Source: Thermoproteota archaeon
GTDB taxonomy: Archaea > Thermoproteota > Thermoprotei_A > Sulfolobales > Desulfurococcaceae
Assembly: GCA_013154205.1 (NCBI GenBank)
Contig: JAADCY010000127.1
Location: 1-8,579 of the forward strand
Direction of reading: 5' to 3'
DNA: 8,579 nt
Below the pieces are notes generated by a model that was not told where the DNA came from, searched no databases, and worked only from the letters and a program-made list of their open reading frames with translations. This document shows positions 1 to 7,420 of the stretch, piece after piece. Position numbers and translations under genes: made by a program. Numbering within the stretch: position 1 is the first letter of the stretch; every line of letters starts with the position of its first letter.

Positions 1-361
1 CTTCTGAGACGGCCTTTGCTATTTCTTCGCTGTAGGCTACGGTGAAGAAATAGTGTTTGTCGGGCTCTACAACCATTATCTTGTCGGACCCCTTTTTCTT
101 CCACAGATAGATTACTCTGCCCTTTTCATCTCTACAGCCTATTGGTGTTACATGTATTGGCTTAGGATGATCCGGTAAGCCTTCCCGGAATACTTTTTCT
201 AGTTCTGGGTTCGACTTTATTAAGAGAGATTTGACAGCCTTACCAGTAAAAGAAGGAAGAATAGCGGGATTAGACACTACTATCCCTACTCTTGCCACAT
301 AGTATCTCCGGGGCGGAGCACTATATAGGAGTCTTTTACCATCCAGGCTAGCGATTATCAC
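1..361 (-). CDS. cas6: Cas6 CRISPR RNA endoribonuclease, N-terminal part (cut by window edge)
   Basis: This frame is open from a GTG at 361 to the window edge, giving about 120 residues of a protein that would be roughly 250-300 long. Cas6 cuts the CRISPR transcript inside each repeat and leaves an 8-nt 5' handle. The N-terminal strand (VARVGIVVSN) is followed by PSFTGKAVKSLLIKSNPEL and then KPIHVTPIG, which matches the first ferredoxin-fold pattern of archaeal type I-A Cas6 (strand, helix with GK..K.LL, then P-I/L-HVTPL). The glycine-rich C-terminal motif lies outside the window. The start is uncertain. GTG 361 has a GGTG site at 370-373 with 8-nt spacing and sits 14 nt after the csa3 stop. 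GTG 298 has GGAG at 306-309 with 7-nt spacing and gives a more usual N-terminus. The gene is probably cotranscribed with csa3. Cas6 is the best reading, by family pattern rather than by catalytic residues. Confidence 0.75.
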   Translation of the reverse strand, partial: MIIASLDGKRLLYSAPPRRYYVARVGIVVSNPAILPSFTGKAVKSLLIKSNPELEKVFREGLPDHPKPIHVTPIGCRDEKGRVIYLWKKKGSDKIMVVEPDKHYFFTVAYSEEIAKAVSE

Positions 362-375
362 AGGAACAACACCTA

Positions 376-1038
376 TTAGCCTTTATTCCTGGCCATGATC
401 TTTAATGCTATTTTTCCGCTGCTCGTTAAGAAATATTTCCTATTTCTTTTCTCAACAAGACCCTTATCCACAAGTCTTTTTAGAACTCTATAAATAGTGG
501 ATGCTGGCTTAACTAGTACATCTGATATAATGGTGAGGGAAGCTCCGGGCTTCTCCTTTATAGTCTCCAAAACTCTTTTTTCGAGAGGAGTGAGCACAGT
601 ATTTACTATGATCTCGGCGCCGGGCACAACTATTGTGGAATCACCGGTCTCAAGATCTATTCGTACAATACATTTAGTTCGCTTAGAACATGATAATAAG
701 AGGAAAGCTGTATATGTCTCTATAATTAAGGCTCTAAGCCCTCCGCCTAGAAGTAGAACAACACTGTTGGCTCCACTCATCGTATTCTCCAGAAGATCAT
801 ATATTAGTGATACTGATTCCCAGAAATGATGTGGATCAACGCGGTAGGAGACAATATCTTCGTCCCGAAGCCCAGCTATTGAGGCTATCTTCTTGATCTC
901 AGATACCGCTTTAACAGCCCTTGGATCATCGTCTAAAGGTCTAATAAGAATTATCTTCTCTATACCCCTGAACCCTGTCTCTGATAGTGCTCTTAGAACT
1001 GGTCTTTCGTCGAAGCCTATTGTCGAGATTATTATCAT
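376..1038 (-). CDS. csa3: Csa3: CARF-domain, winged-helix transcriptional regulator of CRISPR-Cas
   Basis: The protein is 220 residues from ATG 1038, starting MIIISTIGFDE. The N-terminal half is a Rossmann-like CARF domain: strand with GFDE (about 8-11) and the ligand-loop motif LLGGGLRAL (about 96-104). The C-terminal part, from about residue 149, is a winged helix-turn-helix (PLEKRVLETI, ASTIYRVLKRLVDKGLVEK, then the wing RKYFLTSSG). In the family, Csa3 CARF domains bind cyclic tetra-adenylate; in Sulfolobus, Csa3a activates adaptation genes and Csa3b represses the type I-A effector operon. Divergent placement beside csa5 suggests the second kind of role here, which is inference. An in-frame ATG at 1077 would add 13 residues, but ATG 1038 has a GGAGTGA site just upstream and matches the usual family N-terminus (short strand then GFDE), so I prefer it. 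Confidence 0.9.
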   Translation of the reverse strand: MIIISTIGFDERPVLRALSETGFRGIEKIILIRPLDDDPRAVKAVSEIKKIASIAGLRDEDIVSYRVDPHHFWESVSLIYDLLENTMSGANSVVLLLGGGLRALIIETYTAFLLLSCSKRTKCIVRIDLETGDSTIVVPGAEIIVNTVLTPLEKRVLETIKEKPGASLTIISDVLVKPASTIYRVLKRLVDKGLVEKRNRKYFLTSSGKIALKIMARNKG

Positions 1039-1077
1039 ATTGCTCACTCCGCCGCTTAAAACCATATGTTTCTCCAT

Positions 1078-1090
1078 GATTATTTATTCT
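1078..1090 (-). promoter_or_regulatory. Candidate csa3 promoter TATA element
   Basis: The minus strand reads AGAATAAATAATC here, an AT-rich TATA-like element about 40-50 bases upstream of ATG 1038. A start site about 25 bases downstream (near 1057) would leave a short leader that includes the GGAGTGA ribosome site and would exclude the upstream ATG at 1077. A second TATA-like stretch (GTTTTATCA on the minus strand, 1105-1113) is an alternative. This is pattern only, with no transcript data. Confidence 0.35.
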
Positions 1091-1125
1091 TGATATGTGA
1101 TCAGTGATAAAACTTCGCGTAAAAA

Positions 1126-1145
1126 TTTTCCTTGATCATGGAAAA
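1126..1145. promoter_or_regulatory. 20-bp near-perfect palindrome, candidate operator between csa3 and csa5
   Basis: The site reads TTTTCCTTGATCATGGAAAA. Nine of the ten symmetric base pairs match; only the T/T pair at 1132/1139 breaks it. It lies in the divergent control region, 74 bases before the csa5 start and 87 bases from the csa3 start, upstream of both likely TATA elements. A dyad of this length suits a dimeric winged-helix regulator, and the encoded Csa3 is the obvious candidate. The binding partner is inference; the symmetry is seen directly. Confidence 0.6.
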
Positions 1146-1148
1146 ACA

Positions 1149-1166
1149 GGGGCTTCTTCAAGCTCC
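1149..1166. promoter_or_regulatory. Second inverted repeat just upstream of the csa5 promoter
   Basis: GGGGCTT and AAGCTCC flank a 4-base centre (CTTC): six Watson-Crick pairs and one G-T. It begins three bases after the 20-bp palindrome and ends just before the likely csa5 promoter. It may be a second regulator half of the same control region, or an RNA hairpin if transcription starts upstream. It is shorter and GC-richer than the first dyad, so the two need not bind the same protein. Confidence 0.4.
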
Positions 1167-1170
1167 GCTC

Positions 1171-1190
1171 TAAAAACCCTTAATTAATAT
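1171..1190 (+). promoter_or_regulatory. Candidate promoter of the csa5-cas7-cas5-cas8a operon
   Basis: The AT-rich stretch TAAAAACCCTTAATTAATAT lies 30-49 bases before the csa5 TTG start. Either TAAAAAC or TTAATTAA could act as the TATA box. The first would place the start near 1200, leaving a short leader that contains the GGGTGA ribosome site at 1208-1213; the second would place it near 1208-1210. The position fits an archaeal promoter, but which box is used is not decided. Confidence 0.45.
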
Positions 1191-1219
1191 GGTGAGAAAA
1201 ACATATTGGGTGACATAAT

Positions 1220-1597
1220 TTGTCGTCTGAACATATCGATAAGTATCTACTCGACCACTTATCCCGGGTTCTAGCAGTCGTGATAGCTGAGAACGGGGAT
1301 TACTCCCATGTGGACAAGCTAGGATACGTGGTATCGCCCGATCTAGCCGTGTATTACCTCCGTGAAGCACTGCGTGACTATAGCTCCCTACAGGCGAAAA
1401 CAGTTTGGAACAACCCCTTGGCGAAGAAAGAAGCCGAGAAGATAAAAATGGATCTTGTAGAAAAGGCTCTTGACAAGATCATAGCGGTGGATGACCCCCG
1501 AGAAATAAGGAGGATCGTATCGGCGGTAGCTGCTAAGGCATTAGCAAGAGCAAACCTTCTAAGAACCAAACCGGTAGAAGAGGAGGTGGCCGGCTGA
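1220..1597 (+). CDS. csa5: Csa5 (Cas11a), small subunit of type I-A Cascade
   Basis: This is a 125-residue, mostly helical protein (SSEHIDKYLLDHLSRVLAVV, then a long charged helix with KKEAEKIKMDLVEKALDKI and a final RIVSAVAAKALARANLL helix). Size, helical content and the position immediately before cas7/csa2 match Csa5, which lines the type I-A Cascade and helps hold target DNA in the R-loop. The start is TTG: an in-frame TGA stands at 1211-1213, and GGGTGA at 1208-1213 lies 6 bases before the TTG, so no other start is available nearby. Its stop overlaps the cas7 start by one base (TGATG), implying coupled translation. It is the first gene of the rightward operon. Confidence 0.88.
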   Translation: MSSEHIDKYLLDHLSRVLAVVIAENGDYSHVDKLGYVVSPDLAVYYLREALRDYSSLQAKTVWNNPLAKKEAEKIKMDLVEKALDKIIAVDDPREIRRIVSAVAAKALARANLLRTKPVEEEVAG

Positions 1598-2586
1598 TGG
1601 GCGATGTATTCTTCTCGTTCAGGGGAAGAGTCTATATCAACGCTGAAGCCCTAAACATGGTTGAGAGCATAGGAAACTACGTCAAGCACCGCAGAGTACC
1701 GGTGATAGTTCCGGGAACATATGTAACCTACATGGTGCCAGCTATTAGTGGTGAATCAATAGCACACGGCTACCAGTACGTCTTAGCCCAGAAAGCCGTT
1801 GAGAAAGGACTTCCTGTCTGTAAGCTATGCAGACACGGAATATTCCTTAAGAGCACCAATGAATCAGTCTTCATGGACTCCTTCGATAAGAAAGAAATAC
1901 CGAAAACACCTGAGGAGCTTGAAAAAGAGATCGTTGCTGGATGCGTTGTAGAAGACGTGGGTGGATTCCTGTATGCCTCTGAGAAAGGAAAATCAAAGGT
2001 GAAAAACCTTAAGAGAACAAGTAACTTCTACGTAGGATACATGATCCCCGCGGCGGAAGCCCTTATAAACACTGTGGTCGAGCCACAGCTGCATACAAGG
2101 TACGCTCTAGGCACAAAATATGTTGGCCGCGGAGAAAGGGAGGCCCGTGGACAGATGATCTACTACGTGGAGATAGCTTCTGCATCATACGTGTTCAGCT
2201 ACGACCTTGACACGCGCTATATTGGGAGATCAACATATTCCATAGACATGGCTGGCAAACCCCTTGTCGGCAAAGACGAGATGATCGAGAGGAAGATCGT
2301 GGCGCTGGAAGCATTCGCAGAGTTCCTAACAGAGATGATGTTCGGCGCCAAGAAGACAAGATTCCTTCCAGTAATAGATTGGGAATCATTCGTTGTAGCA
2401 GTAAGCGATAAGCCATGGACGGTTCCAAGCCCCTTCACCAAGAAATATATTGAGAGAGCCACTAAGAAGCTCGAGAAAATCAACAAGAACACCAAGCTAT
2501 ACATATACAAGGAGGAAGGAGAGCAGGGGCCAGAAGAAGTTCTCCTACACGCAGTCGAGGACGCTACTGAGAGGATCAAACAATAA
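1597..2586 (+). CDS. cas7: Cas7a (Csa2), crRNA-binding backbone subunit of type I-A Cascade
   Basis: The protein is 329 residues. Cas7 polymerises along the crRNA spacer to form the Cascade backbone. Family signatures seen in order are FSFRGRVYINAEALN at the N-terminus (RRM first strand), SGESIAHGYQ at 51-60, VEDVGGFLYA at 118-127, SNFYVGYMIPA at 142-152 and VEPQLHTRYALG at 161-172. These are typical of archaeal Csa2. A CKLC pair (75-78) could bind metal or form a disulfide; its role is not known to me. The ATG at 1597 is preceded by a strong GGAGGTG (1582-1588, spacing 8) and overlaps the csa5 stop by one base. The C-terminal 30 residues are charged and probably flexible. The length is normal for the family. 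Confidence 0.95.
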   Translation: MGDVFFSFRGRVYINAEALNMVESIGNYVKHRRVPVIVPGTYVTYMVPAISGESIAHGYQYVLAQKAVEKGLPVCKLCRHGIFLKSTNESVFMDSFDKKEIPKTPEELEKEIVAGCVVEDVGGFLYASEKGKSKVKNLKRTSNFYVGYMIPAAEALINTVVEPQLHTRYALGTKYVGRGEREARGQMIYYVEIASASYVFSYDLDTRYIGRSTYSIDMAGKPLVGKDEMIERKIVALEAFAEFLTEMMFGAKKTRFLPVIDWESFVVAVSDKPWTVPSPFTKKYIERATKKLEKINKNTKLYIYKEEGEQGPEEVLLHAVEDATERIKQ

Positions 2587-2606
2587 GAGCAAAGGGCAAA
2601 CTAGGA

Positions 2607-3449
2607 ATGAGAGCATACAGGCTAAGAATAGAGTTTGTCTGGGGCCACCAATCAAGAATAATAGGGTTATCTAAGACCAATCCCTCCTACTACTACCCGC
2701 CACCGACAACTATACTCGGAGCACTAGCAGAGCCTCTCGCAAAAGAATATGGTCTCGGCGAAAACCCCACTACCACAAGGATGTTGCTGAAAACATTATC
2801 ACATAACCTATTAGCTATCGGGATAAAACCAGTTAATGCCCTCCCAGTAAAATACATGGATATTAACAGAATAATAGCTATAGGTAGCAGGAAAAAGAAG
2901 AAGTACCCTTCCCCCGAGGATCTGGGAGGATCCTTTGACGCACCTGCCAGGGGCAAAACCATAATGTCACCGCTAAGACTCGATGAGCCCCCGATTATAG
3001 ACCTGGTTGTCCTCTTTAAGAATAACTCTATCAGCGTTAACAATATCGAGCTAGATATCAATGATGATGTCCTATGGAGGATACACAGACTTGGTAGCAA
3101 GGAGAGCATAGTATCAGTTATAGAAGTAGAGCAATCCAATGAAATAGGTGTCGAGCAAGGCTTAACCGTGACTGGATACTCATTTCCATTCACGAACTCA
3201 ATCAGTGTGGTTGAAAAAATAAGTGGGCGCTGGGCCTACGAGGTATATATCAACCCGTTCCAGCTAACTACGGAGCCCTTACTCTACGAGTATTTCTCCG
3301 GGAAAAATCTCCTGACATATATGATACCATTGAAGACTAGCATATACGATGATCCATTAATAAAAATCCGTGTCAACGCCCCTCTAATAATATACAATGT
3401 AGGTTTCAAGGCCGGACAAGAAAAGATTATTGGGGTGACGCCGAAGTAA
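2607..3449 (+). CDS. cas5: Cas5a, 5'-handle-binding subunit of type I-A Cascade
   Basis: The protein is 280 residues. It begins MRAYRLRIEFVWGHQSRI and continues YYYPPPTTILGALAEPLAKEYG (28-49). The P-P-x-T-x-LGAL helix after the first strand is the hallmark of Cas5 of the archaeal (Apern, type I-A) kind. Cas5 caps the crRNA 5' handle and contacts Cas8 and Cas7. The type I-A form lacks the RNase role seen in Cas5d, and no such site is evident. The start follows the cas7 stop by 20 bases. Its ribosome site is weak (AGG close to the ATG, AAGGG further up), so translation may depend partly on coupling to cas7. Its stop overlaps the cas8a start (TAATG). Confidence 0.92.
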   Translation: MRAYRLRIEFVWGHQSRIIGLSKTNPSYYYPPPTTILGALAEPLAKEYGLGENPTTTRMLLKTLSHNLLAIGIKPVNALPVKYMDINRIIAIGSRKKKKYPSPEDLGGSFDAPARGKTIMSPLRLDEPPIIDLVVLFKNNSISVNNIELDINDDVLWRIHRLGSKESIVSVIEVEQSNEIGVEQGLTVTGYSFPFTNSISVVEKISGRWAYEVYINPFQLTTEPLLYEYFSGKNLLTYMIPLKTSIYDDPLIKIRVNAPLIIYNVGFKAGQEKIIGVTPK

Positions 3450-4654
3450 TGGTACAGATAAAACTCCATGTTAAACCCGACAACCTCTTCCTAACTCAGA
3501 TAATATATGAAGGAATAATGCTTGTATTGCAGCACAACACGGATACAGCCAAGATAACGCTTGAGAAAATCGAGCTAATTGGAGACGCTCTACGTAAGAC
3601 GCTACAGGAGATAAGCGGAGATGAAGAACTGGCCAAGCACTACAGAGCCGTAAACATAAGGCTTGCAGGTAATGATATAAAATACAATCTTGGCGGGAAA
3701 CTGCTCAAAGCAGTTGGAATTGACACTAAGAACAGGATAACAAATATCGGACAGATCATAGAGTCTCTTCTGAAGAATTTCGATAAAATCAAAGATATCA
3801 GCGACATCGAGTACACATATATTATAGGAAAGGACTTTGTTATTGGAAACAAGAGTAAGGATCTATTATCGGGAATACAGTTGTTCAAAACCGATAGATA
3901 TACTGGGCTGACATCCCTTGATACTGATACAACATATCAACAATTCACGGTAAAATCTGATCCACTGCTCTATCTCTTCGCAATACTCGGGCTCGCTTCA
4001 TCATATGCTGGCGGAACCTTTGAGCACAGCTACCACGTCTTCCTATCCCCTGATGAGATAATAGAGATCCTTGCTCGGGGTGATCCCGAATACCTCTATA
4101 ATGTTATGAGCCTTAAGAGGGAAGTTATAAGAAGACTCAGGGAAATCCTTCGATCGCGTGTTCCAGAGGAACTATTACTGCTAAAAACACTGATCGATCT
4201 AGGTTTACAAGAGCTAATGATAAAATACGAAATAGATCATCTATCTCTTCAAATATACGTGGTAGCTAGAGAGGGCAACACTTTCAAGATATATAACAAG
4301 ATCCCATTAACAATATATGCTCGACCATATTATATGGAAGTTCTAAGACAGTTATCGAGAGAACCAGAGAAACTTATAGAGGCTCTTCAAGAAACTATAA
4401 GCCCTAATAGTTCATTGGTGAAAACACTACAGATGCTTGAAGCCAATCGTAAACCTCCCGATACTGCCCATGCCATAACAGCGATCAGGATGCTCCACAG
4501 ACTCATCATCTCCGGTGAGCCGGACAGCCTATATAGTTTTCTAAGAGAGATAGAAACTGCTGCTAAGATACTGGAGCAGGAGGGGGCTCCGGCATCACTA
4601 AATAGGGCTAAAGGCTACAAGTACATATTATCACGTATATCATCAACCTTATAA
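3449..4654 (+). CDS. cas8a: Cas8a2 (Csa4), large subunit of type I-A Cascade
   Basis: The protein is 401 residues, with no enzyme motif. The N-terminal half is mixed (VQIKLHVKPDNLFLTQIIYEGI, then YTYIIGKDFVIGNK), and a central segment YLFAILGLASSYAGGTFEHSYHVFLSPDE (about 175-203) resembles the conserved middle region of Csa4/Cas8a2. The C-terminal third is helical. Cas8 recognises the PAM and recruits the Cas3 components. Identification rests on this pattern plus its position directly after cas5 in an otherwise complete type I-A operon, since Cas8 sequences diverge quickly. It starts at the TAATG overlap with cas5, with GGGGTGA at 3432-3438 (spacing 10). It is the last gene before the 85-base break that precedes cas3'. 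Confidence 0.85.
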   Translation: MVQIKLHVKPDNLFLTQIIYEGIMLVLQHNTDTAKITLEKIELIGDALRKTLQEISGDEELAKHYRAVNIRLAGNDIKYNLGGKLLKAVGIDTKNRITNIGQIIESLLKNFDKIKDISDIEYTYIIGKDFVIGNKSKDLLSGIQLFKTDRYTGLTSLDTDTTYQQFTVKSDPLLYLFAILGLASSYAGGTFEHSYHVFLSPDEIIEILARGDPEYLYNVMSLKREVIRRLREILRSRVPEELLLLKTLIDLGLQELMIKYEIDHLSLQIYVVAREGNTFKIYNKIPLTIYARPYYMEVLRQLSREPEKLIEALQETISPNSSLVKTLQMLEANRKPPDTAHAITAIRMLHRLIISGEPDSLYSFLREIETAAKILEQEGAPASLNRAKGYKYILSRISSTL

Positions 4655-4739
4655 TATTTCTAGGTTTGATATGTTTTTCATCATATGTAGTTGTTCTTGA
4701 TAAATAAGTAAGTACTTTGCATCATTGGTGGATGGATCC
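4655..4739 (+). promoter_or_regulatory. Gap between cas8a and cas3' with possible terminator and internal promoter
   Basis: This is the only sizeable gap inside the effector gene row. A T5 run at 4674-4678, flanked by a 5-bp ATATG/CATAT dyad, could end part of the upstream transcript. TTGATAAATAAG at 4697-4708 is TATA-like and would place a start near 4730, just before the cas3' ATG at 4740. The helicase and nuclease genes may therefore have their own promoter, giving expression partly independent of Cascade. Both signals are weak. Confidence 0.35.
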
Positions 4740-6467
4740 ATGCAGGATCAACTGGAAAGGATCTATAGGTTTTATGCCTACAAGGGTAGACCATTCCTAA
4801 AGTATGCCTGGAAAGAAATAATGAATAACATGATCACGGTTGTCGAGGCCCCTACAGGTTATGGAAAGACAACACTCTCACAGGCGTTCGCTCTATATAG
4901 TCTTAGCGAAGGCTTTAAACAAATAATCTCCTATCCTCTCAGGACGCTTCTCGAAGATCAATATAGAAAATTCAGCCATATGACCTCTAAGCTGAGCTTG
5001 AAAGACGTTGTTGGTACTAGGTATATGCATCATCTCGACTCTTACTTTTTTGTGAAACCCATAACATTGACGACAGTCGATACTTTCTCGATGACGCTTT
5101 TCGGTCTCGAGCCAATGGATCTCGAGAAGGCTTTTTCGCAGTACTATGGTGGAAGTATTCATGACTCTATAATTTATAGTATAGGCCACTATCTGTTCTC
5201 TAGATCATCTGTATTATTGTCCAATATAGTTCTAGATGAAGTGCATCTCTTGGCTGATTCTACGAAATCATTGAACTTCCTCGCTTCATTAATTGTTATC
5301 GCCCGGCAGAACGGCTTAAGACTAGTATTTATGTCGGCAACCCTGCCTAGAGCACTAATAACCACGTTGAGGAGAATAGATAGATCAATAGTAGTGGCGG
5401 ATTTCAACGAGGACTTGGATCCGGACTTCATAGGAGAGAGGGAGGCCAAAGAAATAGACTACTCGCCACCTGTAAGGATCGGCTCGAAGACCAAGTATGA
5501 GACTATAATCCAGTGGCTTTTGGAGGCGGAGAAAAAAGTTCGCGGAAACGGGCTTAGGGCAGTACTGGTCTTTAATACTGTTAATGAGGCCATCGAGATG
5601 TATAATCGGCTCCTAGAAACCGATCTTCGGAGGAAGAATATCATCCTCCTGCACTCAAGATTCAGGGAGAACGATAGGAGGAGCAAAACAGCCCTACTTG
5701 AGAAGCTCACGTCTATACTGAAGGAAAGGCTTAGGAATCACTCCAACTGCTCCGGCATAGAATATATTGTTGTCTCAACACAAGTTATAGAGGCTGGTGT
5801 TGACATATCCTCGAATGTCTTCATAACTGATGCGGCTCCAGCCAATTCTCTCATTCAGAGGCTGGGCAGATTCCTTAGATATCCTGGAGAAAACCGTGGC
5901 TTCCTAAGGATCTGGTATGATGAATCGATCGACGATAAGGGTGGGAGATACAAGGTTTACGACAAACATCTTGTCAAGAAAACACTTGACTGGCTTAGAG
6001 CTGAGCATAACTTCAATCCACATATACCTTCAAAATACCGTGATCTACTCGACGGTGTCTACACTACAAGCGACTACATTGTAAGCGTCTCCGAGGTAGA
6101 GGAACTAGTGAGCCTTACCCTACAGCTTAGGAGTCCTCGACGCGCCGTGGAGAAATTCATAGAACTAGGTGGAAGCTATATTAGGAACTCTGTTCTCGTC
6201 CCAGTCGTGCCCGAGACCCAGATCGCGGAATCTATTGAGGAGATCGAGCCGATACCTTTACCAATAAGATCTATCAATAAAGACCTGGTTAAAGCAGTTC
6301 TAGTCAGGGATCCCACAGGATATAGGAGGGTAGACCTGAGTGAATACGGGCTAGACAAGAGGCGGGGGTTCCACTACCAGCTAATAAGGCTCTTATTGCG
6401 GCAAGAAATAGCCGCCCTAATTGTTCGCGGGACATATGATATTGAAAGAGGACTAGTGATAAGCTGA
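4740..6467 (+). CDS. cas3': Cas3' superfamily 2 DNA helicase (type I-A, separate from its nuclease)
   Basis: The protein is 575 residues from ATG 4740. Helicase motifs appear in order: Walker A APTGYGKTT (about 37-45), motif II as DEVH (166-169) with preceding NIVL, motif III MSAT (198-201), LLHSRF (303-308), motif V STQVIEAGVDIS (346-357) and motif VI QRLGRFLR (373-380). No HD nuclease domain is fused; that is the next gene, as is usual in type I-A. The protein unwinds target DNA after Cascade binding. The start could also be TTG 4725 or GTG 4728, both in frame; I prefer the ATG because GGTG (4727-4730) sits 9 bases before it. All core motifs are intact, so it should be active. Confidence 0.94.
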   Translation: MQDQLERIYRFYAYKGRPFLKYAWKEIMNNMITVVEAPTGYGKTTLSQAFALYSLSEGFKQIISYPLRTLLEDQYRKFSHMTSKLSLKDVVGTRYMHHLDSYFFVKPITLTTVDTFSMTLFGLEPMDLEKAFSQYYGGSIHDSIIYSIGHYLFSRSSVLLSNIVLDEVHLLADSTKSLNFLASLIVIARQNGLRLVFMSATLPRALITTLRRIDRSIVVADFNEDLDPDFIGEREAKEIDYSPPVRIGSKTKYETIIQWLLEAEKKVRGNGLRAVLVFNTVNEAIEMYNRLLETDLRRKNIILLHSRFRENDRRSKTALLEKLTSILKERLRNHSNCSGIEYIVVSTQVIEAGVDISSNVFITDAAPANSLIQRLGRFLRYPGENRGFLRIWYDESIDDKGGRYKVYDKHLVKKTLDWLRAEHNFNPHIPSKYRDLLDGVYTTSDYIVSVSEVEELVSLTLQLRSPRRAVEKFIELGGSYIRNSVLVPVVPETQIAESIEEIEPIPLPIRSINKDLVKAVLVRDPTGYRRVDLSEYGLDKRRGFHYQLIRLLLRQEIAALIVRGTYDIERGLVIS

Positions 6468-6481
6468 GAGGTGTGTAATCT

Positions 6482-7339
6482 ATGAGTACGCATAGAATTA
6501 TAAGCTACTATTCAAGCTCGGAGAGAGGTCGTGGCCGGGTAATAGAGTATCTTACCGATCATATTGATGAAATGATTGATCTTATAGACGAAGAATCAAA
6601 GACCATAAGCTATGGTACTAAGCTCTACAATGATTATAAGGTATTAATGGAAAGAGAAGGGATAATGTTCGAATACGGCTATGCCGACATAGTTTATACA
6701 GCAATAATCTTCCATGACGTAGGCAAGGCGTTACATTATCCCCGCGTCATAAATGCTATGAAACATAATGGATATGTATCATTTGCTGGCCACGAGGCAT
6801 TTTCAGCCATACTCCTTGAAGAACTTGCCAGAAAACTTTCTATTGAGAAGCCAGAGAACTACTCGGTAGAAGCAATAATGCCAGCTATGTTCGCTATACT
6901 ATATCACCATCACTCACTAGTTCTCGGCAAAAGGCTTGAGAGACTAGGAAGTACTATAAAGAAGATGGACAATAATACCATTACTTTAATAATAGATTTG
7001 ATCAAAAACGATCTTGGCCGATACAAGCATAAAAGCAGTCTTATAGATGCCCTCCTAGATAACCTAGAAGAACCAATACATAGAACCATAGAGAAGCTAC
7101 GGCTAAACCCCAGCTACGCTGTGAATGAACTCGACGAAAAACTAAAGAGAAAAATAGCGTCAGGAAAGAAAAGAGATATACTCCTCAAGAAACTAATGCA
7201 CTTAACACTTACAACACTAATAGCCCTAGACTACGAGGCAGCAAGAAGAATAAGAGGAGGAACACCAACCATCTTCGGAAAAATGTGTACCGAATGGCTA
7301 AATCACTATATTAAACGAACAAGACAGAAACACAACTAA
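6482..7339 (+). CDS. cas3'': Cas3'' HD-domain nuclease
   Basis: The protein is 285 residues. Metal-ligand motifs of the Cas3 HD domain are present: a candidate first His in LTDHIDEM (H27), the HD pair in FHDVGKA (H78, D79), GHE (H104), the histidine run YHHHS (142-144) and a late Asp in ALDYEAARR (D250). As the stand-alone nuclease partner of Cas3', it would cut the single-stranded DNA exposed by the helicase. The ATG is preceded by GAGGTG (6468-6473, spacing 8), and the gene starts 14 bases after the cas3' stop, so the two are almost surely cotranscribed. The C-terminal 50 residues are rich in lysine and arginine, suiting nucleic-acid contact. Its stop lies only 25 bases before the first trace of the CRISPR array. 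Confidence 0.93.
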   Translation: MSTHRIISYYSSSERGRGRVIEYLTDHIDEMIDLIDEESKTISYGTKLYNDYKVLMEREGIMFEYGYADIVYTAIIFHDVGKALHYPRVINAMKHNGYVSFAGHEAFSAILLEELARKLSIEKPENYSVEAIMPAMFAILYHHHSLVLGKRLERLGSTIKKMDNNTITLIIDLIKNDLGRYKHKSSLIDALLDNLEEPIHRTIEKLRLNPSYAVNELDEKLKRKIASGKKRDILLKKLMHLTLTTLIALDYEAARRIRGGTPTIFGKMCTEWLNHYIKRTRQKHN

Positions 7340-7364
7340 TAATTAACCAAATCAAACAACCAAA
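7340..7364 (-). terminator. T-rich stretch at the array's trailer end, candidate CRISPR transcript terminator
   Basis: Read on the minus strand, the direction of array transcription, this is T-rich (for example GTTGTTTGATTTGGTTAATT) and lies directly after the last, decayed repeat. Archaeal terminators are commonly T-rich without a hairpin. It would end the pre-crRNA before it runs antisense into cas3''. Confidence 0.35.
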
Positions 7365-7385
7365 CCTTCAGCCCTATATTGTTAC
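7365..7385 (-). repeat. Decayed 15th CRISPR repeat at the trailer end
   Basis: The plus strand reads CCTTCAG, then CCCTAT, then ATTGTTAC: the array repeat with about four bases deleted in the middle and a few substitutions. It shares the C at repeat position 2 with the neighbouring repeat at 7424-7448, unlike the other 13 copies. The distance to that repeat is 38 bases, essentially the array's spacer length (39-43). The match in sequence, spacing and shared variant makes a fossil repeat likely. It marks the oldest, leader-distal end. Confidence 0.6.
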
Positions 7386-7402
7386 AATTCCCATTTCTGC
7401 AG

Positions 7403-7420
7403 CATTTTTGTTAGGCTTTT
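7403..7420 (+). terminator. Two T-runs downstream of cas3'', candidate operon terminator
   Basis: TTTTT at 7405-7409 and TTTT at 7417-7420 lie 66-81 bases after the cas3'' stop, inside the 38-base spacer-like stretch next to the decayed repeat. They are the first clear T-runs downstream of the effector genes and could stop transcription before it crosses the array antisense to the crRNAs. This is weak evidence on its own. Confidence 0.3.

Noticed and set aside
497..829. Plus-strand open frame opposite csa3
   Set aside because: Antisense to a clear CARF/winged-helix gene with no ribosome site or recognisable domain.
1039..1077. Upstream ATG extending csa3 by 13 residues
   Set aside because: The ATG at 1038 has a good GGAGTGA ribosome site and gives the usual Csa3 N-terminus; the extension would also overlap the likely transcription start.
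1189..1218. Nine-codon upstream frame (ATG 1189 to TAA) before csa5
   Set aside because: Too short to judge, and its ATG probably lies upstream of the transcription start; I see no evidence that it is translated.
2693..3193. Long open frame antisense to cas5
   Set aside because: It lies entirely opposite a well-supported cas5 gene and has a low-complexity, family-less translation; it is a shadow of the real gene.
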